This document shows, in pieces, positions 48,716 through 58,367 of a stretch of 64,000 nucleotides of DNA. The notes below the pieces were generated by a model. The model was not told where the DNA came from. It saw only the letters and a program-made list of their open reading frames with translations, and ran no database searches. The stretch covers positions 50,341-114,340 of the forward strand of contig JACVZW010000059.1 in NCBI GenBank assembly GCA_014654775.1, given 5' to 3'. The position numbers and the translations under genes are program-made. Position 1 is the first letter of the stretch; each line of letters begins with the position of its first letter. Origin of the DNA: Paracoccaceae bacterium (GTDB taxonomy: Bacteria; Pseudomonadota; Alphaproteobacteria; Rhodobacterales; Rhodobacteraceae).

Positions 48716-49705
48716 ATGGAACTTTCCCACACGATGCGCGCCGTGGAAATCACCGAACCCGGCGGGCCGGAGGTTCTGAAACCCTGCACCCGCCCCGTTC
48801 CGGTGCCGGGTCACGGCCAGATCGTCATCCGCGTGGCCTATGCCGGGGTGAACCGCCCCGACGCGCTGCAACGCGCAGGCAGCTATGCGCCCCCCGCCAA
48901 TGCCTCGCCCCTGCCGGGGCTGGAAGCCTCTGGCACCGTTGTCGAAATCGGCCCCGGTGTCACGCGGTGGAGCATCGGCGACAAGGTCTGCGCGCTTTTG
49001 CCCGGTGGCGGCTATGCCGAATATGTCACCACGCCAGAAGCCCATGCCCTGCCCATCCCCGAGGGGCTGTCGCTGAAAGAGGCGGCTTGCCTGCCCGAAA
49101 CCTGCTTCACCGTCTGGTCCAACGTGGTGATGCGCGGCGGGCTGAAGGCGGGGGAACGCTTCCTCGTCCATGGCGGATCGTCGGGCATCGGCACGACCGC
49201 CATCCAGATCGCAAAGGCGCTGGGTGCGCGGGTCTTCACCACCGCAGGCTCCGACGACAAATGCGCCGCCTGCGAAGCCTTGGGTGCGGAAAAGGCGCTG
49301 AACTACCGCAACGGCGATTTCGTCGCCATGATGCATGACGAAGGCGGTGCGCACCTGATCCTCGACATGGTCGGGGGCAGCTATCTTCCTCGCAATGTCA
49401 AAGCCTTGGCCACCGAGGGGCGGCTGGTGCAGATCGCTTTCCTGCAAGGCCCGAAGGTGGAATTGAACTTCGCCGAGGTGATGATGCGCCGCCTGACGAT
49501 CACCGGATCGACCCTGCGCCCGCAGAGCGACCTCGCCAAGGCCCGCATCGCCGCCGAGGTGGAGGCGCATGTCTGGCCAATGATCGCCGCAGGAAAGCTG
49601 CGCCCCGTGATGGACAGCGAATTCCCCCTGAACGATGCCGCCGCCGCCCATGCCCGGATGGAAAGCTCCGGCCATGTCGGCAAGATCGTCCTGAAGGTGG
49701 AGTGA
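48716..49705 (+). CDS. NAD(P)H quinone oxidoreductase (zeta-crystallin/MDR family)
   Basis: MRAVEITEPGGPEVLKPCTRPVPVPGHGQIVIRVAYAGVNRPDALQRAG...LVHGGSSGIGTTAIQIAKALGARVF. Confidence 0.93.
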   Translation: MELSHTMRAVEITEPGGPEVLKPCTRPVPVPGHGQIVIRVAYAGVNRPDALQRAGSYAPPANASPLPGLEASGTVVEIGPGVTRWSIGDKVCALLPGGGYAEYVTTPEAHALPIPEGLSLKEAACLPETCFTVWSNVVMRGGLKAGERFLVHGGSSGIGTTAIQIAKALGARVFTTAGSDDKCAACEALGAEKALNYRNGDFVAMMHDEGGAHLILDMVGGSYLPRNVKALATEGRLVQIAFLQGPKVELNFAEVMMRRLTITGSTLRPQSDLAKARIAAEVEAHVWPMIAAGKLRPVMDSEFPLNDAAAAHARMESSGHVGKIVLKVE

Positions 49706-50161
49706 TCAGACCTCGTCCAGCGCGGCGTGAAGGATGGGCGGCAACTTCGACGCGGGCATGCCGGTCAGCGTCTTGGGGATGGTTCCGAGAAGGTTCAGTT
49801 TTCCAGGCCCTGCCAACGCATCCTGCCGATTCAATTCCGCCCGCACCGCGCCCAGAACCTGCGGTGCCGCCGCGATCAGCACCGGTCGATCCCCGGCCAC
49901 CTGTTTCAGATGCGTCACCACATGCGCGGCCAGCCTTGCGCCGGCGATCCGGTCCAGATCTGGCATTTCCATCGCCGAACGCTGATCCCCGGTCGATTCA
50001 TGCACGCGCCCCGGTCTGTCGCTATAGCGGGCCAGCGGTTCCGCCGCGATCCGCTCCACCTCCTGCATGTGGGGCCTGTCCACCGTTCCCGTGTTCTCAA
50101 GAATGATGGCACGTTCCTCGTCCATCACCACCGCCCACGTTCCCTTTGCCAGAAGTGCCAT
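49706..50161 (-). CDS. Host attachment protein family (BaeRF-like)
   Basis: TWAVVMDEERAIILENTGTVDRPHMQEVERIAAEPLARYSDRPGRVHESTGDQRSAMEMPD. Confidence 0.85.
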   Translation of the reverse strand: MALLAKGTWAVVMDEERAIILENTGTVDRPHMQEVERIAAEPLARYSDRPGRVHESTGDQRSAMEMPDLDRIAGARLAAHVVTHLKQVAGDRPVLIAAAPQVLGAVRAELNRQDALAGPGKLNLLGTIPKTLTGMPASKLPPILHAALDEV

Positions 50162-50239
50162 GTCCTATCCTTTCAAAGCCAAGCTTGAAGGCCATTAGAC
50201 ACCCGGATCAGCGGTCTCCGCCCTGATCTGCAGCAATGC

Positions 50240-50875
50240 TCACCGCACTGCCTCCATCCCCACGACACCGCGGCAGACCCTGCCCACATCACCACCGCAG
50301 GGGCGGAGATCGAGGTCTTTGGTCAGGCAGATGCGCACCTCCTGCACCAGACCCTGACGGCAGGTGACCACCACCCCCGCCGGATCAAGCGCGGGGTTGG
50401 CCTCCAGAAACGCCTCTTCCACCACATCCGCCTCCAGCCGCAAATCACGCCCGAGTCCCCGGAACACCTCTGGCACCGCGACCCGCGCCTTCGCCTGCCG
50501 CGCAAGGTCGTAGAACCCCGCCGCAGGCAAGCCCGAACAGCGCCCGTGCTTTTTCCACTGATAGAAGGCCGCGCCCGCGCCACCGAACAGATCGGCTTGC
50601 ATGGCAGTCAGGCTGCGAGGCGGGTCCCGCTCTACCGTCCGGCAGAAGCTGGGCCACCCGTCCTCATATTGCGGCCACAGCCCGTGCAGCACGAAATCCA
50701 CACCGCGCCCCGCATCGCATTGCGGATCGTCGCGCGCATCACCCTCCAGCGCGCACCAGCTGGCCGACCAAGACAGCGCCATCACGTAATAGTCGAAATC
50801 CCCCGCCCGCTCGCCCTCGGCCCGCGCCGTGCCCGCCAGCGCCAGCGCCAGCAGCGCCGCAAAGATCACACGCAT
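50240..50875 (-). CDS. Ribonuclease T2-family secreted nuclease
   Basis: Signal peptide MRVIFAALLALALAGTARAE; FVLHGLWPQ and QWKKHGRCSG (CAS I and CAS II motifs). Confidence 0.92.
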   Translation of the reverse strand: MRVIFAALLALALAGTARAEGERAGDFDYYVMALSWSASWCALEGDARDDPQCDAGRGVDFVLHGLWPQYEDGWPSFCRTVERDPPRSLTAMQADLFGGAGAAFYQWKKHGRCSGLPAAGFYDLARQAKARVAVPEVFRGLGRDLRLEADVVEEAFLEANPALDPAGVVVTCRQGLVQEVRICLTKDLDLRPCGGDVGRVCRGVVGMEAVR

Positions 50876-50999
50876 TTTCCCTTCCCTCCGCTTGCGAAAC
50901 TGACTATATCCGCGCCTGAACTTCCCCGAAATCGTGGAATGGCGGCCCCGGCCGCAGCCGATTTCCCGGCCCGAGAGAGATATTGCAAGGAGCGATCCG

Positions 51000-51758
51000 A
51001 TGACGAAGCCCCTCATGGCAAAGGCCACCGCCGTCTGGCTTGTGGACAACACCACCCTTTCCTTCAAGCAGATCGCCGATTTCTGCGGGATGCACGAGTT
51101 GGAAGTGCAGGGCATCGCAGATGGCGACGTCGCGGCGGGGGTGAAGGGCTTCGATCCCATCGCCAACAACCAGCTGGAACAGATCGAGATTGAACGTGGG
51201 CAGGCCGATCCGGCCTACAAGCTGCGCCTGAAGCACAACCTTGCCGCCGTGGGCGAAGAAAAGCGCCGCGGTCCGCGCTACACCCCCCTGTCCAAGCGGC
51301 AGGATCGCCCGGCGGCGATCCTTTGGCTGGTGAAGTTCCATCCCGAACTGTCGGATGGCGCTATCGGCAAGCTGGTCGGCACGACCAAGCCCACCATCCA
51401 GTCGATCCGTGAACGCACCCACTGGAACATCAACAACATCACACCGATCGACCCGGTCGCGCTGGGCCTGTGCCGCCAGACGGAGCTTGACACCGCCGTT
51501 CAGCAGGCCGCCCGCCGCAAGGCTTCGGAAGGCTCGGTCATGTCGGATGATGAACGGCGCAAGCTGGTGTCGACCGAACAGTCGCTGGGCATGTCCGACG
51601 ATCCCAAAATGCCCACAGGCATCGAAGGGCTGGCCGCCTTCACCCGCCGCGAAGAGGAAGAGAAGCCCGCCGATTTCTCGGATGCCGAAAGCTTCTTCAA
51701 CCTGCCGCAGTCGGATGATGACGACGAGGATGAGGAAGAGACGACCCGCCGCCGCTGA
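51000..51758 (+). CDS. trcR: Cell-cycle transcriptional regulator TrcR (DUF1013)
   Basis: MTKPLMAKATAVWLVDNTTLSFKQIADFCGMHELEVQGIADGDVAAGVKGFDPIANNQL. Confidence 0.93.
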   Translation: MTKPLMAKATAVWLVDNTTLSFKQIADFCGMHELEVQGIADGDVAAGVKGFDPIANNQLEQIEIERGQADPAYKLRLKHNLAAVGEEKRRGPRYTPLSKRQDRPAAILWLVKFHPELSDGAIGKLVGTTKPTIQSIRERTHWNINNITPIDPVALGLCRQTELDTAVQQAARRKASEGSVMSDDERRKLVSTEQSLGMSDDPKMPTGIEGLAAFTRREEEEKPADFSDAESFFNLPQSDDDDEDEEETTRRR

Positions 51759-51778
51759 TCGCGGGCGACAGGATCAGG

Positions 51779-51810
51779 GGGCCGGGGCATTTCCCCGGCC
51801 CTTTTCCTTT
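51779..51810 (+). terminator. Rho-independent terminator of trcR
   Basis: GGGCCGGGG-CATTT-CCCCGGCCC then TTTTCCTTTT. Confidence 0.85.
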
Positions 51811-51818
51811 TGCCAGTA

Positions 51819-52427
51819 TCAGAACGATTTCCGCGCCCGCAGCGCCGCGCCCAGCGTGCCGTCGTCTAGGTAATCAAGCTCGCCGCCGATGGGCACGCCC
51901 TGCGCCAGAGACGTCACCGTGACCCCGGTCCCGGCCAGCGCGTCGGCGATGTAATGCGCCGTGGTCTGCCCATCTACCGTGGCGTTCAGCGCAAGGATCA
52001 CCTCGCGCGCGCCCTCATCTGCCACCCGGTCGATCAGCGCAGGAATGCGCAATTCCTCCGGCCCCACGGCATCCAGCGCCGACAGCGTGCCGCCCAGCAC
52101 GTGATAGCGCCCCTTGAACACCCCCGCCCGCTCCAGCGCCCAGAGGTCCGCCACATCCTCCACCACGCAAATCTCGCCCGTGGCGCGGCGGTCGTCGGCG
52201 CAGATGCCGCACAGATCCGCCGTCCCGATATTTCCACAGACCCGGCAATCGCGGGCCGAGGCCGCCACTTGCGCCATCGCCTGCGCCAAAGGGGCCATAA
52301 GCGCCCCCCGCCGTTTCAACAGCACCAGCACCGCCCTGCGGGCCGAGCGCGGGCCCAGCCCCGGTAGCCGCGCCATCAGGTCGATCAACGCCTCGATCTC
52401 GCGCGGGGCCTCGCCCCCGTTGCCCAT
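51819..52427 (-). CDS. recR: Recombination mediator RecR
   Basis: [27 protein letters not shown]...[21 protein letters not shown]...[13 protein letters not shown]. Confidence 0.96.
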   Translation of the reverse strand: MGNGGEAPREIEALIDLMARLPGLGPRSARRAVLVLLKRRGALMAPLAQAMAQVAASARDCRVCGNIGTADLCGICADDRRATGEICVVEDVADLWALERAGVFKGRYHVLGGTLSALDAVGPEELRIPALIDRVADEGAREVILALNATVDGQTTAHYIADALAGTGVTVTSLAQGVPIGGELDYLDDGTLGAALRARKSF

Positions 52428-52437
52428 GAACCCCGCC

Positions 52438-52791
52438 TCAGAAGGGCAGCTTCATATCGGCGGGCAGACCCAGCGCCTCGGTCATGCGGCGCATCTCTTC
52501 GCCCATCCGCTGCTGGCCCTTGACCTGCGCGTCCTTGATGGCGGCGACGATCAAATCCTCCACCACCTCTTTCTCCGAGGCGACAAGGATCGACGGGTCG
52601 ATGTCCAGCCCCGTCACATCCCCCTTGGCCGTCGCGCGCACCTTCACAAGGCCCGCGCCCGATTCACCGATCACGACGGTCGATGCCATCTGCTCTTGCA
52701 TCTCGGCCATCTTCGTCTGCATGTCCTGCGCGGCCTTCATCATCTTGGCCATGTCGCCCAGACCGCCCAATCCGCCCAAACCCTTCAGCAT
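52438..52791 (-). CDS. YbaB/EbfC nucleoid-associated protein
   Basis: [40 protein letters not shown]. Confidence 0.94.
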   Translation of the reverse strand: MLKGLGGLGGLGDMAKMMKAAQDMQTKMAEMQEQMASTVVIGESGAGLVKVRATAKGDVTGLDIDPSILVASEKEVVEDLIVAAIKDAQVKGQQRMGEEMRRMTEALGLPADMKLPF

Positions 52792-52844
52792 CGCACCGCT
52801 CCCTTGATCGCCTGTTGCAGTGATAGGGGTTGCCCCCTGCCGCT

Positions 52845-53225
52845 TCAAGGCTGCCGCCGCCGCGCGGCAAAGCCCCGCACCAGAACCGCCGCCGCGATCA
52901 GGATCAGCAGCACCACGGTCGGCCCGATCCCGCCGATACAGCCCTCGGTCATCGCTTGCACCGCGACATCCGCCCGCCGCGCTAGAAACAGAAGCCCCGC
53001 CAGCACCAGCAGCGGCAAAGCCGCCAGCACCGCAAGCCAGCGGCGCGGCCAGATCATCGCCAGTGCCACAAAGGCCAACAGGATCAGACCCACGGGCGAG
53101 GCCAGCACATAGCCCGCCTCTGCCAGCGCGCCGACGGGGCCATCGACCGGGGTCCAGCCGGGGCGGACCTTGTCGCAAACCTCGGCCTGCGCGGGCAGGG
53201 GAAGCAGCGGCAAAAGCGCGATCAG
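52845..53225 (-). CDS. Hypothetical membrane protein
   Basis: MGPVRGRLIALLPLLPLPAQAEVCDKVRPGWTPVDGPVGALAEAGYVLASPVGLILLAFVALAMIWPRRW; signal peptide plus 3 TM. Confidence 0.7.
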   Translation of the reverse strand: MIALLPLLPLPAQAEVCDKVRPGWTPVDGPVGALAEAGYVLASPVGLILLAFVALAMIWPRRWLAVLAALPLLVLAGLLFLARRADVAVQAMTEGCIGGIGPTVVLLILIAAAVLVRGFAARRRQP

Positions 53226-54988
53226 CCGTCCTCGAACGGGTCCCATTCATCCTCGACTTCCGGCAGGGCCGCCGCTTCGGCTGCCGCTGCCATCGCCTCT
53301 GGCGTGCGGATATCGGCGATCCTTGCGCCCGGAAAGGCCGCCAGCACCGCCTGCACCAGCGGGTTCTGCATCGCCTCTGCCTCGGCCATCCGCCGCGCCG
53401 CGTCGCGCGCCTCGGCCAGCGTCGGCGCGCCGCCCTCGTTCACCACCGACACGCCCCAGCGCGCGCCCGTCCACATCTGCAGCCGCGCACCAAGCTGCGC
53501 GGCAAGATCGGGAGGCGCTTCGGGCGTGGGCTGGAACTCGATCCGCCCGGGGGCATAGCGCACAAGGCGCAACCCCTGCTCCACCTCGTAAAGCAGCTTC
53601 ATGTCCCGCTTCTCGCGGATCAACTCCACCACCTGATCAAAGCTGACAAAGACCTGCAGCGTCCCTTCCGCCACGGCGAGCGCCTGCCCGCCTTGCATCA
53701 CCGGGCCGTGCACGGGGCCGCGTGTGGGGCTGGCCGGGGCCATTCGCATCGCAGGCGCATGCATCACCCGTCCGCCACCGCCGCCGCCACCCGCAGGGGC
53801 GCCGCCCGTCGGTCCGGGCGCGGGCGCATCCTGCAACTTGCGGATCAACGTTTCGGGATCGGGCAGATCGGCCACATGCGTCATGCGGATGACCGCCATC
53901 TCGGCGGCCATCATCGCATTGGGGGCCATCGCCACCTCTTCCAGTGCCTTCAGCAGCATCTGCCACAGCCGCGTCAGCACCCGCATCGGCAGCCGCCCTG
54001 CCATGTCAAGGCCCCGCGCCGCCTCGTCCGGCGGGGTGGTCGGGTCTTCCGCTGCAGCAGGCGTCACCTTCACCACCGAAAGCCAATGCGTGATCTCGGC
54101 CAGATCGCGCAGCACCGCCATCGGATCGGCACCATCGGAATACTGCGCCGCCAGTTCCGCCAGCGCGCCGCCCGCATCCCCCGTCACCACAAGATCGAAC
54201 AGATCAAGCACCCGCCCGCGATCCGCCAGCCCCAGCATGGCCCGCACCTGATCGGCGGTCACCTCGCCCATCCCATTGGCGATGGCTTGATCCAGCATCG
54301 AGGTCGCGTCCCGCGCCGACCCTTCCGCCGCCCGTGTGATGAGCGCGAGCGCCCCATCGGTGATCTGCGCCCCCTCCGCCGTGGCGATCCGGCGCAGAAG
54401 GGCCATCATCACCTCAGGCTCGATCCGCCGCAGATCGAACCGCTGGCAGCGCGACAGGACGGTGACCGGAACCTTGCGGATTTCCGTGGTGGCGAAGATG
54501 AATTTCACATGGGCGGGCGGTTCCTCCAGCGTCTTGAGCAGCGCGTTGAACGCGCTGTTCGACAGCATGTGAACCTCGTCAATGATATAGATCTTATAGC
54601 GCGCCGAGGCCGCGCGGTAATGCACAGAGTCGATGATCTCACGGATGTCACCCACGCCAGTCCGGCTCGCGGCGTCCATCTCCATCACATCAACATGCCG
54701 GCCTTCCGCAATCGCCCGGCAGGGGTCGCATTTCCCGCAAGGATCGGTGGTCGGCCCTCCCGTCCCGTCCGGGCCAACGCAGTTCAACCCCTTGGCGATG
54801 ATCCGCGCTGTGGTCGTCTTTCCGGTCCCCCGGATGCCCGTCATGATGAAGGCATGCGCGATGCGGTCGGCGGCAAAGGCGTTGCGCAGCGTGCGCACCA
54901 TCGCCTCCTGCCCCACCAGATCGGCAAAGGTTTCGGGCCGGTATTTCCGGGCCAGAACGCGATAGGCTTTGTCAGAGGTCTCGGTCAT
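53222..54988 (-). CDS. dnaX: DNA polymerase III subunit gamma/tau
   Basis: YRVLARKYRPETFADLVGQEAMVRTLRNAFAADRIAHAFIMTGIRGTGKTTTARIIAKGLNC. Confidence 0.97.
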   Translation of the reverse strand: MTETSDKAYRVLARKYRPETFADLVGQEAMVRTLRNAFAADRIAHAFIMTGIRGTGKTTTARIIAKGLNCVGPDGTGGPTTDPCGKCDPCRAIAEGRHVDVMEMDAASRTGVGDIREIIDSVHYRAASARYKIYIIDEVHMLSNSAFNALLKTLEEPPAHVKFIFATTEIRKVPVTVLSRCQRFDLRRIEPEVMMALLRRIATAEGAQITDGALALITRAAEGSARDATSMLDQAIANGMGEVTADQVRAMLGLADRGRVLDLFDLVVTGDAGGALAELAAQYSDGADPMAVLRDLAEITHWLSVVKVTPAAAEDPTTPPDEAARGLDMAGRLPMRVLTRLWQMLLKALEEVAMAPNAMMAAEMAVIRMTHVADLPDPETLIRKLQDAPAPGPTGGAPAGGGGGGGRVMHAPAMRMAPASPTRGPVHGPVMQGGQALAVAEGTLQVFVSFDQVVELIREKRDMKLLYEVEQGLRLVRYAPGRIEFQPTPEAPPDLAAQLGARLQMWTGARWGVSVVNEGGAPTLAEARDAARRMAEAEAMQNPLVQAVLAAFPGARIADIRTPEAMAAAAEAAALPEVEDEWDPFEDG

Positions 54989-55103
54989 GCACGCTCCTCG
55001 GTCGGGGCCAACCTAGTGCCAGCGGCCCTGCGGGGGCAAGACATGGCGTCCCCCTGTGGGATGCGGGCGGGGCATTTCTTCGGGATAACTTCCCGCTGGG
55101 GCG

Positions 55104-56339
55104 TCAGTCCGCCAACGCCCGGTCCAGATCGGCAATAAGGTCCTCCGCCGCCTCCAGCCCGATGGACAGGCGGAACCCGCCCGCGCCCGCGTAATCCCGA
55201 TAGGCCGCCTCCTGCGCGGGTGACAGGCGGTAGGTGCCGCGCATCATCTCTTCGGTGTCCAGCAACACCACGATGCTGCGCTGATGGCCCAGCGAAAAGG
55301 CGTAATGCGCCACCTTCAACCGCGCCGCCATGCGCGCGGCCATCCCGCGCGGATCGGCGGTGCGGAAAAAGATCATCCCGCCCGGAATATCCATCTGCCG
55401 CGCGGCAAGGTCGCGCTGGGGATGCGAGGGCAGCCCCGGATGGATCACCCGCGTCACCTTGGGATGGGTCTCCAGAAAGGCCGCCACCCTTCCCGCCGTT
55501 TCGGAAATCTGCCGCATCCGCGGGAACAGCGTGTCGATCCCCCGCAGGATCAGCCATGCGTTCATCGCGGGCATCGCCGCACCCAGATAGACGCCCGCCC
55601 GCCCGCGCAGCCCCGCGATCACCTCGCGCCGCCCCGCGACGATGCCGCCCAAGGCATCGCCATGGCCGTTGATGAACTTGGTCAGCGAATGGATCACCAG
55701 ATCGACGCCAAGGGACAGCGGCCGCGTGGCCACCGGAGTGGCCAGCGTGCTGTCCACCGACACCAGCGCGCCATGGGCATGCGCGATGCGCGCCACCTCG
55801 GCCAGATCGGTCAGCCGCAGGATGGGGTTGGCCGGGCTTTCACAATGCACCAGCCGCGTCTCGGGGCGCAGCGCCGCCTGCAGCGCGCCGGGTTCGGTCA
55901 GGTTCACCGGCGTCACCGCGATGCCCAGATCGGGGAGGATCGTCCGCGCCAGTTCCGCCACCCCGGCATAGGTCACGTCCGAAATCACCAGATGGTCGCC
56001 TTGTTTCAACAGTCCAAGGAAGACCCCTGCCATCGCCGCCACCCCGGTGGAAAAGGCCAACGCATCCTCGGCCCCCTCCAAAGCGGCCATCCGCGCCTCC
56101 AGCGCCCGCACCGTGGGATTCAGCCAGCGCGCATAGGTGAAGGGCTCGCCCGCGATATCGCCCAGTTCGGCGGCCGAGAAGGCCCCCTCGCCGGGCACGA
56201 CCAAATGGTTCACGCTCATCGTCACGCCGGGCTGGATCGCCCCCGTCACCGGGTCGATCACCAGCCCGCCATCCAGCGCCAGCGTCTCGGGGCGCAGCCC
56301 GTCCATCGGCCCCGAAGGCATGCTGTCTCGCTTCGTCAT
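55104..56339 (-). CDS. Cys/Met metabolism PLP-dependent enzyme (cystathionine gamma-lyase-like)
   Basis: FTYARWLNPTVRALEARMAALEGAEDALAFSTGVAAMAGVFL...SLTKFINGHGDALGGIV. Confidence 0.92.
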   Translation of the reverse strand: MTKRDSMPSGPMDGLRPETLALDGGLVIDPVTGAIQPGVTMSVNHLVVPGEGAFSAAELGDIAGEPFTYARWLNPTVRALEARMAALEGAEDALAFSTGVAAMAGVFLGLLKQGDHLVISDVTYAGVAELARTILPDLGIAVTPVNLTEPGALQAALRPETRLVHCESPANPILRLTDLAEVARIAHAHGALVSVDSTLATPVATRPLSLGVDLVIHSLTKFINGHGDALGGIVAGRREVIAGLRGRAGVYLGAAMPAMNAWLILRGIDTLFPRMRQISETAGRVAAFLETHPKVTRVIHPGLPSHPQRDLAARQMDIPGGMIFFRTADPRGMAARMAARLKVAHYAFSLGHQRSIVVLLDTEEMMRGTYRLSPAQEAAYRDYAGAGGFRLSIGLEAAEDLIADLDRALAD

Positions 56340-56542
56340 CCCGGGCCTTTCCCGCCAAACCGCCGTCTTCAGTCCGGCAGCAGCGATCCCCGGACCTGCC
56401 CCTTCTTGGATCAGGCGCAGGGGCGCAACAAGGGACAATCCGCCCGCCGCCGGGCGGCCATCCCCACCTTGCGCTTGCCGCCGTTAGGCCGGACAGTCGC
56501 GCAAAGCGTTCCCTCACCCTCGTCCCGGATGGACAGACCGAC

Positions 56543-57610
56543 ATGACCAGACCCCGCGCCCGCGACCTCGGCCTGCCCTTCCCCGGCACGCCCGGCCCCT
56601 TAAACGCCATCACCGATGTTGCGGGTGTGCAGGTGGGTTTCTGCACCCTGACCGATCCGGCGCGGAAGATGCGCACTGGCGTTACCGCCATTCTCCCCCG
56701 CCCGGGAACCGAACCTCGCCCGGTGCGGGCGGGCCATTACGCGCTGAACGGCAATGGCGAGATGACGGGAACCCATTGGGTCGATGATGCGGGCTATTTC
56801 CTCGGCCCCGTGCTGATTACCAACACCCATGGCGTGGGGGCCGCGCATCTGGGGGCCACGCGCTGGATGATCGACACCTATGCCGACTGGTTCCGCGACC
56901 AGCACGCTTGGGCCATGCCCATCGTGGCGGAAACCTATGACGGGCTTCTCAACGACATCAATGCCCTGCATGTGCAGCCCGACCATGCGCTGGCCGCGCT
57001 GGCTGCACTGTCGGGCGGGCCGGTGGCCGAAGGGTCCACCGGCGGCGGCAACGGCATGATCGCCTACGAATTCAAGGGCGGCACGGGCACGTCCTCCCGC
57101 CGCGTGGCGCTGGGCGGGGCCGATTACATGGTCGCCGCCCTCGTGCAGGCCAATCACGGCATCCGCCCGTGGCTGTCCATCCTTGGCCGCCCCGTGGGCC
57201 GCCTGATGCCCGAAGGGGCCTTCCGCAGCGCCGAGATGGGGTCGATCATCGTGATCCTCGCCACGGATGCGCCGCTCTCGCCCCTGTCGTTGCGCCAATT
57301 GGCCAAGCGGGCGGCGATCGGCATTGGTCGCAACGGCACGCCGGGGGGGAACAGTTCGGGCGACATCTTCCTCGCCTTTTCCACCACCGATGACGGGCCG
57401 ATGCCACAGGCGCAGGGCCCTCTGGTGCAACGGACCGAGATCAATCCCGAATGGATCGATCCGCTGTATCTCGCGGCTGTGGAGGCGGTAGAGGAATCCG
57501 TCATCAACGCCCTCGTCGCAGGCGAGGAGGTCCCGCTGGTCAAACCGCCGGGCAAGGTTTGCCCCGCGCTCGACACTGCCCGCCTGCGTGCGATCTTCGC
57601 GACAGGCTAG
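56543..57610 (+). CDS. P1-family peptidase (DmpA/BapA-type aminopeptidase)
   Basis: GPLNAITDVAGVQVGFCTL...GTHWVDDAGYFLGPVLITNTHGVG...GRNGTPGGNSSGDIFLAF; autoproteolytic GNSSGD. Confidence 0.93.
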   Translation: MTRPRARDLGLPFPGTPGPLNAITDVAGVQVGFCTLTDPARKMRTGVTAILPRPGTEPRPVRAGHYALNGNGEMTGTHWVDDAGYFLGPVLITNTHGVGAAHLGATRWMIDTYADWFRDQHAWAMPIVAETYDGLLNDINALHVQPDHALAALAALSGGPVAEGSTGGGNGMIAYEFKGGTGTSSRRVALGGADYMVAALVQANHGIRPWLSILGRPVGRLMPEGAFRSAEMGSIIVILATDAPLSPLSLRQLAKRAAIGIGRNGTPGGNSSGDIFLAFSTTDDGPMPQAQGPLVQRTEINPEWIDPLYLAAVEAVEESVINALVAGEEVPLVKPPGKVCPALDTARLRAIFATG

Positions 57611-58221
57611 CCGCGCGGGCCAAGGATCGCGGCGCTTATCCCCATCAGATAGGCCCAGTCGCCCGACATGTCGAACTTGCCTTCCGTCTTGCGGTCGATG
57701 GTCAGAAAGGAATGGCCATGCACGCAGGTCCAGAGCATGTAGGCCCGCTCCCGCACCGCAGCATCCTCCATCGGCAGGTGCAGCACCGCCGCCGTCGCCC
57801 GCAGCACCACGCCAAAGCAACTGCTGCCTTTCTCCTGCAGCAGGGGGTCGCCCTCATGCCCCTCTGTCAGCCCGAAGACCAGACGAAACACGCCCGGCCC
57901 GCCGCGCGCGAAATCCACATAGGCCTGACCGATCGCCGCCACCGACTGGAGCGATCCTGCCGGATGCTGCGCCAGACCCGCCTCCATCGCGTCGCGCAGC
58001 CTGTCCATCCCTTCGGCAGCGACGGCGCGCAACAGCTCGGGTCGGTCGCGGAAATGCTTGTAGGGCGCGGCAGAGCTGACCCCGGCCTGCCGCGCGGCCT
58101 CGGCCACCGAAAACCCGTCGGGACCATGCGCCTCCACAAGGTCTCGCACGGCGGCGATCAACTGCGCGCGCAGATCGCCATGGTGATAGCTGCTGCGGCG
58201 CGAAGGGGTGTCGTCGGACAT
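57607..58221 (-). CDS. TetR/AcrR-family regulator
   Basis: YHHGDLRAQLIAAVRDLVEAHGPDGFSVAEAARQAGVSSAAPYKHFRDRPELLRAVA. Confidence 0.94.
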   Translation of the reverse strand: MSDDTPSRRSSYHHGDLRAQLIAAVRDLVEAHGPDGFSVAEAARQAGVSSAAPYKHFRDRPELLRAVAAEGMDRLRDAMEAGLAQHPAGSLQSVAAIGQAYVDFARGGPGVFRLVFGLTEGHEGDPLLQEKGSSCFGVVLRATAAVLHLPMEDAAVRERAYMLWTCVHGHSFLTIDRKTEGKFDMSGDWAYLMGISAAILGPRG

Positions 58222-58305
58222 GGGCTCTTCTCGGAAGGGGCGGCGCGGGGATTAGGGGTCATTCACGGGCGCGATGCAACGGGGGCGATGAAGGGGGGGG
58301 TTGCC

Positions 58306-58343
58306 ATGTAAGTGACTCTTACATAAGTTAGAGGCACTAACTT
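58306..58343. promoter_or_regulatory. Two abutting 19-bp palindromes, candidate TetR operator
   Basis: ATGTAAG-TGACT-CTTACAT directly followed by AAGTTAG-AGGCA-CTAACTT, in the tetR/RND divergent region. Confidence 0.8.
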
Positions 58344-58367
58344 TGCAAGAATCATCGCGAGGGCGAC

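Noticed and set aside
47906-49675. 589-aa - strand ORF
   Set aside because: Antisense to coq9 and quinone oxidoreductase genes
53222-54988. Programmed frameshift in dnaX
   Set aside because: No A-rich slippery heptamer seen; Gly/Pro-rich linker is in frame throughout
54989-55103. SRP (4.5S) RNA upstream of dnaX
   Set aside because: Looked for the GTCAGGNCCGGAAGG...AGCAGCC core on both strands and did not find it
52820-55138. 772-aa + strand ORF
   Set aside because: Antisense to dnaX; composition His/Arg/Gln-rich typical of GC-rich antisense reading; dnaX frame has strong family motifs
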